A stretch of 34,831 nt of DNA from CAYUIS01 sp964444825 (lineage in GTDB: Bacteria; Chloroflexota; Anaerolineae; B4-G1). Under the pieces are notes generated by a model. It was given only the letters and a program-made list of their open reading frames with translations, did no database searches and had not been told where the DNA came from. The translations under genes were made by a program, and so were the position numbers. This document shows, one piece after another, positions 25,193-33,866 of the stretch; the stretch's first letter is position 1, and every line of letters starts with the position of its first letter. The stretch covers positions 1 through 34,831 of the forward strand of contig CAYUIS010000044.1 in NCBI GenBank assembly GCA_964444825.1. The letters run 5' to 3'.

Positions 25193-26038
25193 CTATACAG
25201 TGATTTCCATACCCTCTTTGACGCCAAAACACTCCACTTTGCTACCTGCCCGCGTTACTTGCTCTCGACACAAAACGACAAACCCATCTATGTCGTCGTC
25301 GGTGCGGTCGGGATCGTGGTGAAACAGCCCCAGGCGCTGTACATCGGCTCTAATGCCCAATTCAACGGCCGAAGAGAGTTTGGTGTGTCCCCATCCTACT
25401 TTGCTTGATTCGTACTCATCATCGGTATACTGTGCATCGTGCATCAGGAGAGCGGCTCCTCTGCAAATGTCCACGTACTCCGCTGTGGACATTCCGTGTT
25501 CGTACGCGAAATCCAGCTCATTGTCGGGTAGGAAAACAAAGGCCCTGTTGTCTTCGATGAGCTTGAAGCCATACCCTCCATCCGGGTGGTTCAGTCGAAT
25601 GGGGATGATTTCGGCCGAGCCGATAGACGTTCTCTTCGGGTCGCCACTGGTGAAATCGAACGCTGCCTTCATCGCTGTGAACGGGACAGGAAAGAACGGA
25701 GGCTCCATCTGGCGTTCGAGGTACTTTGCCAACGACCCCTTGGCACGTGGTCCCCCACGAACGTGGATTCCAAACCTGCTCGAATAGGCGGGTCGGAAAA
25801 ATGGAAAGCCCGTCAAGTGATCCCAATGCGCGTGGGTGACGAACAGGTACAGCTCGGTCAAGTCCTCTTCTGCAAGCAGGTCTGTCCCCAGCATCCTTAT
25901 ACCGGACCCGGCGTCGGCGATGATGAGCGTACCGTCATTCAACCGTATTTCGAGGCAAGTGGTATTGCCTCCATATCTGACGGTATCCCAACCCGGCGCA
26001 GGCAGCGATCCACGACATCCCCAAACCTTGATCCTCAT
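25193..26038 (-). CDS. MBL-fold metallohydrolase
   Basis: A protein of 281 residues with the metallo-beta-lactamase fold. The metal motif HAHWDH is at 69-74, the next ligand is in RLNHPDGGYGFKL, and an Asp/His pair occurs in LMHDAQYTDDEY. The N-terminus VWGCRGSLPAPG and TVRYGGNTTCLEI is typical of the group related to phosphodiesterases and response-regulator-linked MBL proteins (GCRGSxPxPG, YGGNTxC). It probably hydrolyses a phosphodiester or cyclic nucleotide (family inference). The ATG follows AAGGGG. It lies upstream of the AI-2E gene with 20 bases between. Confidence 0.92.
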   Translation of the reverse strand: MRIKVWGCRGSLPAPGWDTVRYGGNTTCLEIRLNDGTLIIADAGSGIRMLGTDLLAEEDLTELYLFVTHAHWDHLTGFPFFRPAYSSRFGIHVRGGPRAKGSLAKYLERQMEPPFFPVPFTAMKAAFDFTSGDPKRTSIGSAEIIPIRLNHPDGGYGFKLIEDNRAFVFLPDNELDFAYEHGMSTAEYVDICRGAALLMHDAQYTDDEYESSKVGWGHTKLSSAVELGIRADVQRLGLFHHDPDRTDDDIDGFVVLCREQVTRAGSKVECFGVKEGMEITV

Positions 26039-26073
26039 AACACACCCCTTGCGTGTCTTGGGTCTTGCCTGTT

Positions 26074-26598
26074 TCAGAAGAATTCGTCAGGCTCTCCCAC
26101 GCCTAGCCGCTTGGTCATCCGCAGTGTCTCCGCTTGGTAGCCCAAGGACTCGTACAGCCTCTGGCCGATTGTGTTGTTCACACCTACGGAGAGAGAAATC
26201 CTCGGCAAGCCTTGCCCCCGCGCCCACTCCTCGGCTGTCTCCAGCAGACGGCGGCCCAGGCCTTGCCCGCGGTATGCTTCAGCCACGTACTGGTTCAGCA
26301 AGGTAGCTTCCAGTTCACCCGTAGAGTCGTTGTGGTCCCTGGCCACCCAGACGAACCCTGCTGATGCCCCATCTTCAGCCCTGGCTATGAACGCCTGGCT
26401 GGGAAAGCCCTCATCCTTGCGGAGTCTGGCAACCTGCCGTCTGACCGACTCCTCGATGGTCTGGTGGCTGATCCCCTGTTGGCCTTCGGGACCCAGCCTT
26501 ATCCAGATGGTCTCCACCTGACCCTGCACGATCCAGGGCCAGTCGCTCTCCGCAGCCGCCTCGATCGGATACGCAATCTCATTGCGACATGGGGACAT
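26074..26598 (-). CDS. GNAT-family N-acetyltransferase
   Basis: A protein of 174 residues with a GNAT fold. The acetyl-CoA motif A is YVAEAYRGQGLGRRLLETAE (R/QxxGxG/A as RGQGLG), and motif B is NNTIGQRLYESLGYQAE. The beta-bulge strand FVWVARD precedes it. Substrate is unknown; amino groups of proteins or small molecules are possible. The start is ATG at 26598, 9 bases after GGGAGG; an in-frame extension to 26661 has no such site. It is the last-facing gene before the divergent region and lies upstream of the MBL-fold gene. Confidence 0.92.
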   Translation of the reverse strand: MSPCRNEIAYPIEAAAESDWPWIVQGQVETIWIRLGPEGQQGISHQTIEESVRRQVARLRKDEGFPSQAFIARAEDGASAGFVWVARDHNDSTGELEATLLNQYVAEAYRGQGLGRRLLETAEEWARGQGLPRISLSVGVNNTIGQRLYESLGYQAETLRMTKRLGVGEPDEFF

Positions 26599-27137
26599 AA
26601 TGTCTACCTCCCTGGCAACGGTGCGACCGATGCCTGGCACAATACAATGACTACTCCACACCCGGTTATGGATGGTCAGATTCGATTCTGGTGTACAAAG
26701 TCTACATCAAAAGACGCCGGGCGACAAGCAGGGAGATATGCCATATCGGGGAGGCGAATAGGTGAACGGCGCACGACAGGGCCAAGACAAGAAACCAATA
26801 CGTGGACATCGACATGCCCGCAACAGGCAAGACTGGCCGGTCAGACGAGTGGTGATCCTCTATCCCCTGGCCTGGGCCGACCGGTTCGAGCGCAGCGGGC
26901 CGCCCGATCCTGATGCGCCGCCCGCCGTCCCGGCGCTCAGTCTGGAGGTCTGTGTGGGACCTGAGGAGCAATTCCGCCGCGCGTATGTCACGCCCGATCG
27001 CAGCGATATGATCCGTATTTCACCACATCTCCCTTGCCTGTTCATAATTCCTTCGCAAGTATGTGGCATAATGACGTTAACAGATAGTTTAGCCTGTGAG
27101 CAAAGCGCTCTCAGTACCATTTTGAAAGAGGCTCAGA
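26599..27137. other. 539-bp divergent intergenic region
   Basis: It separates the minus-strand GNAT gene from the plus-strand molybdoenzyme operon, so promoters for both must lie here. No convincing -35/-10 pair could be fixed by eye. A plus-strand open frame runs from 26762 across into the next gene, and the piece 26852-27010 has protein-like composition (LYPLAWADRFERSGPP, EEQFRRAYVTPDRSD). It lacks a ribosome-binding site and a proper end, so it may be the remnant of a lost gene. No RNA gene or repeat was recognised. Confidence 0.45.
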
Positions 27138-29330
27138 ATGACAGAGAAAACGGTAAAGACGGTATGCAATCTGTGTGGGCTATCCGGCTGCGGGATGGAG
27201 ATAACCGTTCGGGATGGCAGGGTTGTGGAGGTCAAGGGGGACAAGGAACATCCCGAAAACCGGGGCGCCCTGTGTGCCAAGGGCCGGGCGGCTATAGACA
27301 TCCTCTATTCGCCTGATCGTCTAAAGTACCCATTGAGGAGAGCCGGGCGGCGAGGAGAGGGCAAATGGGAGCGAATCTCCTGGGACAAAGCTCTGGATAT
27401 GGTCGCTGAGGTATTGCAGCAGGTCAAGCGTGATTATGGCCCTGAGGCAGTCTGGTTTCACAAGGGTTCCGGCCACGATCTCTGCGGGGGAGACGTGCGG
27501 CCATACCTCCATCGTCTGGCCAACGTCTTTGGAACGCCGAACCTCTCGTGCCCGTTCTATATCTGCAACGGTCCCCGCACGCTGAACATGTTCTTGACGA
27601 CCGGGGCGATACCCGCTCCCGAGGTAGAGAACACGAGGTGCATTCTACTGTGGGGAATCAACCCCACAGAGACCGCCATCACCCGGCATATGAAAATCCA
27701 GGACGCCCTCAAACGGGGGGCCAAGCTCATCGTCGTCGATCCCCGGACGACCCATTTCGCCAAAAAGGCCGACCTTCATCTCCAGCCACGACCCGGATCG
27801 GATGGGGCGCTGGCCCTGGGGCTGCTCAAGGTCATTGTCGACGACGATCTCTTTGACGCCGAGTTTGTGGCCGAGTGGACCGTAGGATTTGAGGAACTGG
27901 AGGCTCTGCTGGAAGAGTATCCTCTGGAGCGGGTGGCAGAGATCACCTGGCTTTCCCAGGACAACATCCGGCAGGCGGCTCACCTCTACGCCGAGACCAG
28001 GCCCGCGTGTGTCTTCCTGGGCAACGCCCTCGATCAGCACGCCAACACCTCTCAAGCCATCCGGGCGATCACGGATCTGATCGCCATCACCGGAAACCTG
28101 GACGCACCGGGTGGCAACGTTGTCCTATCGCCGGTGAGCCTGGCCAAGAGCCCCGTCGCGCTTCACGAGGCCCTTCCTGCAGAGATGGACGCCAAGCGGC
28201 TGGGAAACGAATTCCCACTGACGCAGTTCGAGTTTACCAAAATGGCCCACCCACCCTCCGGTTTCAGGGCAATTCTGGAAGAGACCCCCTACCCGGTCAA
28301 GGCGATGCTCATCATGGCAGCCAACCCGGTTCTCACCTCTCCAGATAGCCAGGACGTCGTGGCCGCCCTCCACAAGCTCGATTTTGTGGCTGTGGCTGAC
28401 ATCTTTATGACGCCCACGGCCGAACTTGCCGACGTGGTACTGCCTGCGTGCACATTTCTGGAGCAGACCTACTATGCCACCTATGAGGCGGGGGCCTACC
28501 TGAAACCAACCATTCCTGGCCTCCTGCAACTCAGGCCCGAGGTGGTGCCTCCCTTGGAAGAGTCGTGGCCCGACTGGCGTATCATTTTCGAGCTGGCCAA
28601 AAAGCTGGGTTACGAGGAATACTTCCCCTGGCAGGACATCGAACAAGCCATCGACTATGAACTGGAACCCATCGGCATCACGTCCCGCGATCTGCGTGAG
28701 CACCCGGAGGGCATCCAGATTCCCGCCCCCTCGTTCCTCTATCAAAAGTTCGGCGACAAGGGGCTCTGGGGTAAGCTGATCATAGGTATCCTCAATCGCA
28801 CAGTGTTCCGCAAATACCCCCAGATGTACTACAAGTACAAGAGGATGGGATTCACCACCCCTTCTCACAAGGTGGAGATCCTATCCCGGCGGCTCCAGGA
28901 GGCGGGCAAAGACGGGCTGCCGGTCTACCACGAACCGCTTGAGAGCCCTCTCGGCGATCGGGAGCTGGCCCAACGGTATCCCCTCGTCCTCACGACGGGA
29001 GCCAAGCGGGGCTGCTACGTGCATTCACAGATGCGGAATATCCCTGCCCTGCACCGGCAGATGCCGCACAACGTGGCAGAGATGCACCCGGACACCGTCG
29101 CGGGCCTTGGCATCGGGGAAGGCGACACCGTCCTTGTAGAGTCTCCGCGAGCCGCCGTCGAGTGCCAGGCTCACGTCACCGAGGACATTCGCCCTCGCGT
29201 CGTGCAGTTGTATCACGGATTTGGGGAAGCCAACGCCAATCTTCTCACCGACAAGATCACGTTCGACCCGATCACCGGTTCGGTCCCCTTGAGATCGTCG
29301 CTCTGCCGAATCAGTAAATCTCGAGTATAA
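27138..29330 (+). CDS. Molybdopterin (bis-MGD) oxidoreductase, DMSO reductase superfamily
   Basis: A protein of 730 residues. The N-terminal [4Fe-4S] motif is Cys10, Cys13, Cys18 and Cys46 (CNLCGLSGC then LCAKG). The molybdopterin domains show LLWGINPTETAI, KLIVVDPRTTHFA and LAPDVVLP-like text (ELADVVLPACTFLEQ). Cys143 in ICNGPR aligns with the usual Mo/W ligand position. The C-terminal molydop_binding domain begins near PLVLTTGAKRGCYVHSQMRN. No twin-arginine signal is present, so the enzyme is cytoplasmic. Substrate is unknown; the subgroup includes formate-dehydrogenase-like and acetylene-hydratase-like enzymes. It heads a three-gene operon; the start follows AGAGG. Confidence 0.93.
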   Translation: MTEKTVKTVCNLCGLSGCGMEITVRDGRVVEVKGDKEHPENRGALCAKGRAAIDILYSPDRLKYPLRRAGRRGEGKWERISWDKALDMVAEVLQQVKRDYGPEAVWFHKGSGHDLCGGDVRPYLHRLANVFGTPNLSCPFYICNGPRTLNMFLTTGAIPAPEVENTRCILLWGINPTETAITRHMKIQDALKRGAKLIVVDPRTTHFAKKADLHLQPRPGSDGALALGLLKVIVDDDLFDAEFVAEWTVGFEELEALLEEYPLERVAEITWLSQDNIRQAAHLYAETRPACVFLGNALDQHANTSQAIRAITDLIAITGNLDAPGGNVVLSPVSLAKSPVALHEALPAEMDAKRLGNEFPLTQFEFTKMAHPPSGFRAILEETPYPVKAMLIMAANPVLTSPDSQDVVAALHKLDFVAVADIFMTPTAELADVVLPACTFLEQTYYATYEAGAYLKPTIPGLLQLRPEVVPPLEESWPDWRIIFELAKKLGYEEYFPWQDIEQAIDYELEPIGITSRDLREHPEGIQIPAPSFLYQKFGDKGLWGKLIIGILNRTVFRKYPQMYYKYKRMGFTTPSHKVEILSRRLQEAGKDGLPVYHEPLESPLGDRELAQRYPLVLTTGAKRGCYVHSQMRNIPALHRQMPHNVAEMHPDTVAGLGIGEGDTVLVESPRAAVECQAHVTEDIRPRVVQLYHGFGEANANLLTDKITFDPITGSVPLRSSLCRISKSRV

Positions 29331-29349
29331 TAGATGCAGGAGGTCAAAC

Positions 29350-29856
29350 ATGTCACACGCGAACGGTTTATCCTTCAAAATGATGTCCTTTATCCACGAG
29401 ACCCTGTACGGTCTATTCAGAGACCCTTACAAGGCTTTGAAAGCTGCGGGACTCGAGCCCGGTCAGGAGGTGCTGGAGGTCGGCTGCGGCCCTGGCCACT
29501 TTACCATCCCCGCGGCCGAGATTGTCGGCGAAGATGGTAGCGTCCTCGCGCTGGACGTCAACCCGCTGGCCATAGCCCACGTTCAGCAAAAGATCGATGC
29601 CCAGCACGTGACCAACGCCAAAACCGTGCTTGCCAATGCGGCTCAAACCGACCTGCCCGACCAGAGCTTTGATCTTATCTTTGTCTTTGGCGTCGCCCAC
29701 CCCATCGGCGGTATGGAAGCGATCTGGGCCGAATTGCGCCGCCTCTTGAAACCGGAAGGCACGCTCGCCGTGGAGGGACGGCTGCAGCCGCCAGCGAAGC
29801 TCTTCCGCCCGGTGACGCGCCAGGGGAGGATCGGTCAATTCAACAGGGTGGTTTAG
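29350..29856 (+). CDS. Class I SAM-dependent methyltransferase
   Basis: A short methyltransferase of 168 residues. SAM-binding motif I is VLEVGCGPGHFTIPAA (near 40-55), motif II ends in ALDVNP, and the post-motif strand is FDLIFVFGVAH. A C-terminal segment EGTLAVEGRL is followed by a brief basic tail. The domain is near the minimum size, lacking extra substrate-binding parts. The ATG follows AGGAGG and lies 19 bases after the molybdoenzyme stop, so the genes are co-transcribed. It could methylate a cofactor or product of the neighbouring enzyme (inference); the substrate is unknown. Confidence 0.9.
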   Translation: MSHANGLSFKMMSFIHETLYGLFRDPYKALKAAGLEPGQEVLEVGCGPGHFTIPAAEIVGEDGSVLALDVNPLAIAHVQQKIDAQHVTNAKTVLANAAQTDLPDQSFDLIFVFGVAHPIGGMEAIWAELRRLLKPEGTLAVEGRLQPPAKLFRPVTRQGRIGQFNRVV

Positions 29857-29905
29857 GGCCATCGTCCCACGCCGCCCGCCAGACAGCAAGACAGAGGGAG
29901 AGCTC

Positions 29906-30619
29906 ATGAGGGTCGAGGAGCTAAAACATTATGGAAAGGACCTTCTCACCATCGGCGAGGGATCAGAGATCCCATTCCGCAACAAACTGAAGCTGGTTCC
30001 ACCTGTCCTCCGGTATCTCCGAGCCACCATCGGGGAATTGGGTCTGACCGGGGCGCTGCTGCTCGTCAGGGAAGTGAGGACAGAGATACAAAGAGTAGAG
30101 GGCTACGATTGGCGCAAGCTCAAAGAGAAGGGCATCTCGGACGAGCATCTCGAGGCGATTATCAAAAAGATGGCGGTGGCGAAGGTGATGGCCGACACGA
30201 TGGGTTTCGAGCGAGCCGCCCAGTTGCGGCAGGGACTGTCGCACGCCATCTCGGTACCTGTGTTTGAGGAGATGTTTGCGCCCGCACACGTCTTTATCCA
30301 GTGTGGGGAAGGCGATTTCTTGCCAGCGTTCAGGACCTACTATGTGGCCATGATGGAAGCGATGGCCCACAATGGGCTGGAGCAAGCCGAGGTCGTCATA
30401 GACGAAGCAGACGAATTCCAACTGAACGTGACCTACTGTGCATGGGCGGAGGTGGCCAGGGTGTTGGGTGATCCAACCTATTGCTACTATTCCACCTGCT
30501 ACGGGGACGAGGTCTTTTTCCCCCACCTGTGTGCGCAGGCGGGGTTCGAGTTTCAGCGCCAGGGCACATTGGCGCAGGGCGCCCCCGTCTGTGACTTTAG
30601 GTTCACGCGGAAGGATTGA
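29906..30619 (+). CDS. L-2-amino-thiazoline-4-carboxylic acid hydrolase-like protein
   Basis: A protein of 237 residues matching the ATC hydrolase family in its C-terminal half. Supporting features are LNVTYCAWAEVARVLGDP, then YYSTCYGDEVFFPHLCAQAG and the ending GAPVCDFRF. Repeated cysteines (four or more in the last 80 residues) are typical and may bind metal or act in catalysis. The founding enzyme opens thiazoline rings in L-cysteine synthesis, but most family members, often next to metabolic oxidoreductases, are uncharacterised. The ATG follows GAGGGAGAG. It is the last gene of the molybdoenzyme operon. Confidence 0.85.
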   Translation: MRVEELKHYGKDLLTIGEGSEIPFRNKLKLVPPVLRYLRATIGELGLTGALLLVREVRTEIQRVEGYDWRKLKEKGISDEHLEAIIKKMAVAKVMADTMGFERAAQLRQGLSHAISVPVFEEMFAPAHVFIQCGEGDFLPAFRTYYVAMMEAMAHNGLEQAEVVIDEADEFQLNVTYCAWAEVARVLGDPTYCYYSTCYGDEVFFPHLCAQAGFEFQRQGTLAQGAPVCDFRFTRKD

Positions 30620-30678
30620 GCCGCCACCCACCGATGAGTAGACTCAACAGATCCAGACGATCCAGACCCGCCCCAACG

Positions 30679-30882
30679 GGATTGCCAAATCCCCGCTCTG
30701 GGTCCGAATCCAGCGATATCGCTACCAGGGGATTGCCAAATCCCCGCTCTTGGCCTGGACCTGACAATATCGCTCCAATGGGATTGCCAAATCCCCGCTC
30801 TTGGCTTGGGTCTGACAGTATCGCTCCAAGGGGATTGCCAAATCCCCGTTTTTGGTCTGGATCTGGCGATCCAGACCAAGCA
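30679..30882. repeat. Four tandem 51-bp repeats with internal hairpins
   Basis: Units begin GGATTGCCAAATCCCCG at 30679, 30730, 30781 and 30832, an exact 51-base period. Each unit carries a hairpin GGGATT-GCCA-AATCCC (6-7 bp stem, 4-base loop). Unit ends vary (GATATCGCTACC, AATATCGCTCC); the fourth diverges into a larger inverted repeat. The array fills most of the 307-bp space between the ATC-hydrolase-like gene and the CPBP protease gene. It is not a CRISPR array: repeats abut without unique spacers. Because 51 is divisible by three, both strands stay open and give spurious 17-residue repeats. Confidence 0.88.
30852..30879. terminator. Perfect 12-bp stem hairpin, possible operon end
   Basis: The arms TTGGTCTGGATC (30852-30863) and GATCCAGACCAA (30868-30879) enclose TGGC. 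It sits at the end of the tandem repeats, downstream of the three-gene operon. No T-run follows on the plus strand, so it may end transcription weakly, protect the mRNA 3' end, or belong to the repeat itself. Confidence 0.45.
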
Positions 30883-30926
30883 AGAACTGGATCACCCGAG
30901 ACTGACGGGATGACCTACTATCAGGA

Positions 30927-31748
30927 GTGAAAAAGCACTTGAAACATAAAAACCCGTGGCCCTTCTTCGCGCTCGTCTATACCTGGTCCTGGCTTTTCTG
31001 GCTGCCGGCAGGGCTTTTTGGACTCGAAGTCAATGAACCACCGGCGCCGATCCTGATCGCCCTGGGTGGCATCGGCCCGATGGTCGTCGCCGTCGCGCTG
31101 ACCTATGCGACACAAGACCACGCGGGCTGGCGCGACTACTGGAAACGTGTTTTCGACTTGAAGCGGATCAGCTTGAGATGGTACGCCGTTCTCCTGCTCG
31201 CAGTGCCCGCTATCACGGGGCTTGCCGTCTTGCTCGACATTCTCCTTGGCGGGCAGGGGGCATACCTGGAAGCTCACTTCCGGTCGAATCTGGTGAGCAT
31301 CCTGCCCTTTGCCGTCTTTACGGTGTTCTTTGGGCCGTTCCCCGAAGAGTTGGGGTGGCGCGGCTATGCGCTCGACCGTTTGCAGGAAAAGCACAGCGCT
31401 CTGACCTCAAGCCTCCTCCTGGGTGCCGCCTGGGCGCTGTGGCACCTGCCGCTTTTCCTTATCGAGGACACTTATCAGAACAACCTGGGCCTGGGCTCGC
31501 CAGCGTTCTGGTTATACGCGGGCGTTATGATCCCCCAGTCCATCCTTATGACGTGGATCTATAACCACACGCAGCGCAGCACCCTATCTGCCGTGCTGTT
31601 CCATTTTATGATCAATTTCGTGGGAGGACTCTTTGCGCTCTCGGCCAGGGCCGATCTCTACCAGGCTGCTGTGTGGGCGATTGCCGCGATTGCCGTGGTG
31701 GTCATTTGGGGGCCAAGGGCGCTGACGTACAGGCGTGGCAAGCCATAA
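30927..31748 (+). CDS. CPBP family intramembrane glutamic protease (CAAX/Abi)
   Basis: A protein of 273 residues with about eight membrane helices. Catalytic motif 1 EELGWRGYAL has Glu140, Glu141 and Arg145; motif 2 WALWHLP has His173; motif 3 is HFMINF. All residues needed for Rce1-like glutamate-dependent peptidase activity are present. Bacterial members serve in bacteriocin maturation or immunity and in membrane protein processing; no such partner is adjacent. The start is uncertain: GTG at 30927 overlaps the AGGAG site, whereas an in-frame TTG at 30939 has better spacing. It converges on the PHP gene fragment. Confidence 0.92.
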   Translation: MKKHLKHKNPWPFFALVYTWSWLFWLPAGLFGLEVNEPPAPILIALGGIGPMVVAVALTYATQDHAGWRDYWKRVFDLKRISLRWYAVLLLAVPAITGLAVLLDILLGGQGAYLEAHFRSNLVSILPFAVFTVFFGPFPEELGWRGYALDRLQEKHSALTSSLLLGAAWALWHLPLFLIEDTYQNNLGLGSPAFWLYAGVMIPQSILMTWIYNHTQRSTLSAVLFHFMINFVGGLFALSARADLYQAAVWAIAAIAVVVIWGPRALTYRRGKP

Positions 31749-31766
31749 AGGGAGACAGAGCGAACC

Positions 31767-31978
31767 TCACACCAGACCTCCCAACCTCAAGTCGGCCGTG
31801 TCCACGACCGGCACGCCCAACTCGCGCCCCACGAACCCCCCGTGGGAGTCCGAACCCCCGGTGATCAGCAGGTCGTGCCGGTCGCACCAGTCCAGGCAAA
31901 AGCGGGTCGTGGCCTCGTCGTGATACTGAGCGTGGCACTCCAGCCCGCCGATGCCGAAATCGAGAAAGGGACGCAGCG
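31767..31978 (-). pseudogene. 3' fragment of a second PHP-domain gene
   Basis: It encodes, in frame, about 70 residues matching the C-terminus of the intact PHP protein at 33867-34700: LDFGIGGLECHAQYHDEAT, CLDWCDRHDLLITGGSDSHG and the ending LRLGGLV. By eye roughly nine of ten bases agree with the intact copy, and most changes are silent or conservative, so it diverged while functional. The 5' three-quarters of the gene are missing. Its upstream end abuts the truncated corrinoid protein at 31978-31982. Confidence 0.85.
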
Positions 31979-31982
31979 GCCC

Positions 31983-32162
31983 CTACTTGGGCAGGAAATA
32001 CCCCTCAGTCTGAAACCTCTCTCCCACGATCTCCATCTCGGGTACCATGCCCCGGTTGATGATGGTCAGCGGTGCTTTGCCGCGTTCCAGCGCCTTCTGG
32101 CTCAGCTCACCCGTCAAGTCTGGTGGATCACACGCCACCAGGCTGCGTGTGATCCGCGTCAA
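31983..32162 (-). pseudogene. Truncated MttC-like corrinoid protein (cap domain only)
   Basis: From TTG at 32162, 5 bases after AAAGG, the frame reads 59 residues with the B12-binding cap-domain pattern: LSQKALERGKAPLTIINRGM, VPEMEIVGERF and GYFLPK, then TAG at 31983. Normal corrinoid partners of MttB-family enzymes are about 210 residues and continue with a DxHxxG cobalamin domain, which is absent. The gene begins 32 bases after the mttB-like stop, its expected place. The stop is formed at the junction with the PHP fragment. Confidence 0.78.
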
Positions 32163-32194
32163 GATATCCTTTGACGCCTTCTTTCTCCTCGTTT

Positions 32195-33658
32195 TCAGTC
32201 TTCGGATAACGGTGGCAGGTCATCCATTCCAAAGGTCTGAGCCGCTTTGAGCGTGATGGCACGGAGCTCGCTGCGCACGTCGTCCGCGATGGGAGGCGGC
32301 TTGTAGGTGTCCAGAAGGGCTGCCACGCGGTCCTGCGCTCGCTCCCAGGTGGTCTTCCTCCCCTTCTTCTTCCAGGCACCCAGCGGACCACGGTCAATGA
32401 CCTCGGAGGGGATGTACTGCTCTGCCCGGAACCACTTGCGTGTGTGGAGTTGTCCCAGGTGGTCGCCACGATGCCCCACCTTCCGTATCAACTCCAGCGC
32501 AATGGGCTCGTCGCGGACCTCCACACCAGCGATGAGGCGCTTTGCCATCCCGATGATCTCTGCATCGATGACGAGCTTCTCACAGCTATGGCAGCTCTCG
32601 AAATCCATCATGCCGGCGCCGGTCACCATGTTCACACCAGCCAGCGCAGCCAACTGTGTGCTTCCAGCCGACTCCAGCCCGCACTGCGCGTCGACAACCT
32701 TGGCGTCACTCATGCTCAGATACACGTGGGTCGGCAGACCGAGAGCTTTGCCCACCTCCGTGTACGAGATATTGATCATCCAAGTACCAACGGCGCCCAT
32801 CGGCGTTGTTCCCTCGCGCATATCAAAGATGGCTGGTGAGCCACCCCAGACGATAGGAGCACCCTCGGCGGCAAGCTGGCAGATCGTCACCCCGCTCAGG
32901 CACTCCGCCGTCTGCTGCACCACGGCGCCAGCTATGGTCACCGGGGCGGTCGCGCCAGCCATGGGCATGGAGATCAACTCCGATGGAATACCGTGTCGTG
33001 CACAGTCGATCATATTCTGACACGTCAGGTCGCTCCACATCAGCGGGGGCGAGGGGCACACATCGAATATGGCTATCGGCCGCTCAGCCAAGGCATCCTC
33101 GCCGCCGGCCACCGCGACCAGCATGTCCTTCATCGTCCACCAGGTGTCCTTCCGGAAGGCCCCGGTGACGATGGGCTTGCGCATGTAAATGAGCGCCAGA
33201 TACAGACGATAGAGGTCGCCGATCTCCTTTGGCACGTCGCTGCAGACGAAAGCCGTGCTCTGGGCATCCAACTGAGGGAGCGTCTCGACGAGCTTGACGA
33301 ACTTGACCAGGTCGTCGGTGACGGGCGCTCGTTGTTCTTGAGTCTCGCTATCGAGCAGCATGAGAGCACCCGATCCAGGAGCAAACTGGACACTGTCAGC
33401 GCCATAATGCACGACGGGCTCCCCATCTAGATCGTAGAGGTCGAATTCAGAGGGTGCCGTCTCTAACGCGGTGCGTACGATGTCCTCAGGGATATGGGCC
33501 ACCTGGGTTTCGAAATCCACATCGGCGCCCGCGTTCGCGAGGAGATCTAGCGCTTCAGCGTTTTCCACACGGACACCGGGATCCATCAGTAGGGCAAGCC
33601 CTTCGTTGGTGATCTGGTTGATGAGATCATCGCTGAGAAATCTGAGATGGGGTCGCAT
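32195..33658 (-). CDS. MttB-family corrinoid-dependent methyltransferase (non-pyrrolysine)
   Basis: A full-length family member of 487 residues with a TIM-barrel core. Features include GSGALMLLD, the phrase GEPVVHYGADSVQF near the N-terminus, IVTGAFRKDTWW, SMPMAGATAPVTIAGAVVQQ and MVTGAGMMDFESCHSCEKLV. No in-frame TAG occurs, so it belongs to the non-Pyl group that demethylates quaternary amines such as betaines, not trimethylamine. It transfers methyl to a corrinoid protein; its natural partner directly downstream is truncated. The start is ATG at 33658 because AAAGGAG precedes it by 9 bases; an extension to 33742 lacks support. Confidence 0.9.
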   Translation of the reverse strand: MRPHLRFLSDDLINQITNEGLALLMDPGVRVENAEALDLLANAGADVDFETQVAHIPEDIVRTALETAPSEFDLYDLDGEPVVHYGADSVQFAPGSGALMLLDSETQEQRAPVTDDLVKFVKLVETLPQLDAQSTAFVCSDVPKEIGDLYRLYLALIYMRKPIVTGAFRKDTWWTMKDMLVAVAGGEDALAERPIAIFDVCPSPPLMWSDLTCQNMIDCARHGIPSELISMPMAGATAPVTIAGAVVQQTAECLSGVTICQLAAEGAPIVWGGSPAIFDMREGTTPMGAVGTWMINISYTEVGKALGLPTHVYLSMSDAKVVDAQCGLESAGSTQLAALAGVNMVTGAGMMDFESCHSCEKLVIDAEIIGMAKRLIAGVEVRDEPIALELIRKVGHRGDHLGQLHTRKWFRAEQYIPSEVIDRGPLGAWKKKGRKTTWERAQDRVAALLDTYKPPPIADDVRSELRAITLKAAQTFGMDDLPPLSED

Positions 33659-33866
33659 CTTATGTCTCCTTTCAATAGTCACGGGTCTTCCGCGCTGCCC
33701 CACTCGACGATCAGTACGTAGATGATGGCTGTCGCCGAGCATCGTGGGAGCGCGGGAACCTCCTTCCAGATACTATGCTAAACCACTTGTCACGTCAACG
33801 CTAGAAGCGATCCAGTTCGAGTGCCCCGGGTACCTGCCGTGCACACTGGGCATCGACCTCGAGTGG

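Noticed and set aside
26702..26971. Minus-strand 89-residue frame ending in a hydrophobic helix
   Set aside because: No ribosome-binding site, basic shadow-like N-terminus; the hydrophobic end could arise by chance.
30679..30882. CRISPR array
   Set aside because: The units are 51 bp, directly adjoining, with no unique spacers and no cas genes nearby.
30553..30930. Repeat proteins on both strands over the tandem repeats
   Set aside because: Openness follows from the 51-bp period being divisible by three; no ribosome-binding site or family resemblance.
32195..33658. Pyrrolysine-containing trimethylamine methyltransferase
   Set aside because: There is no internal TAG in the frame, so it is a non-Pyl MttB homologue.
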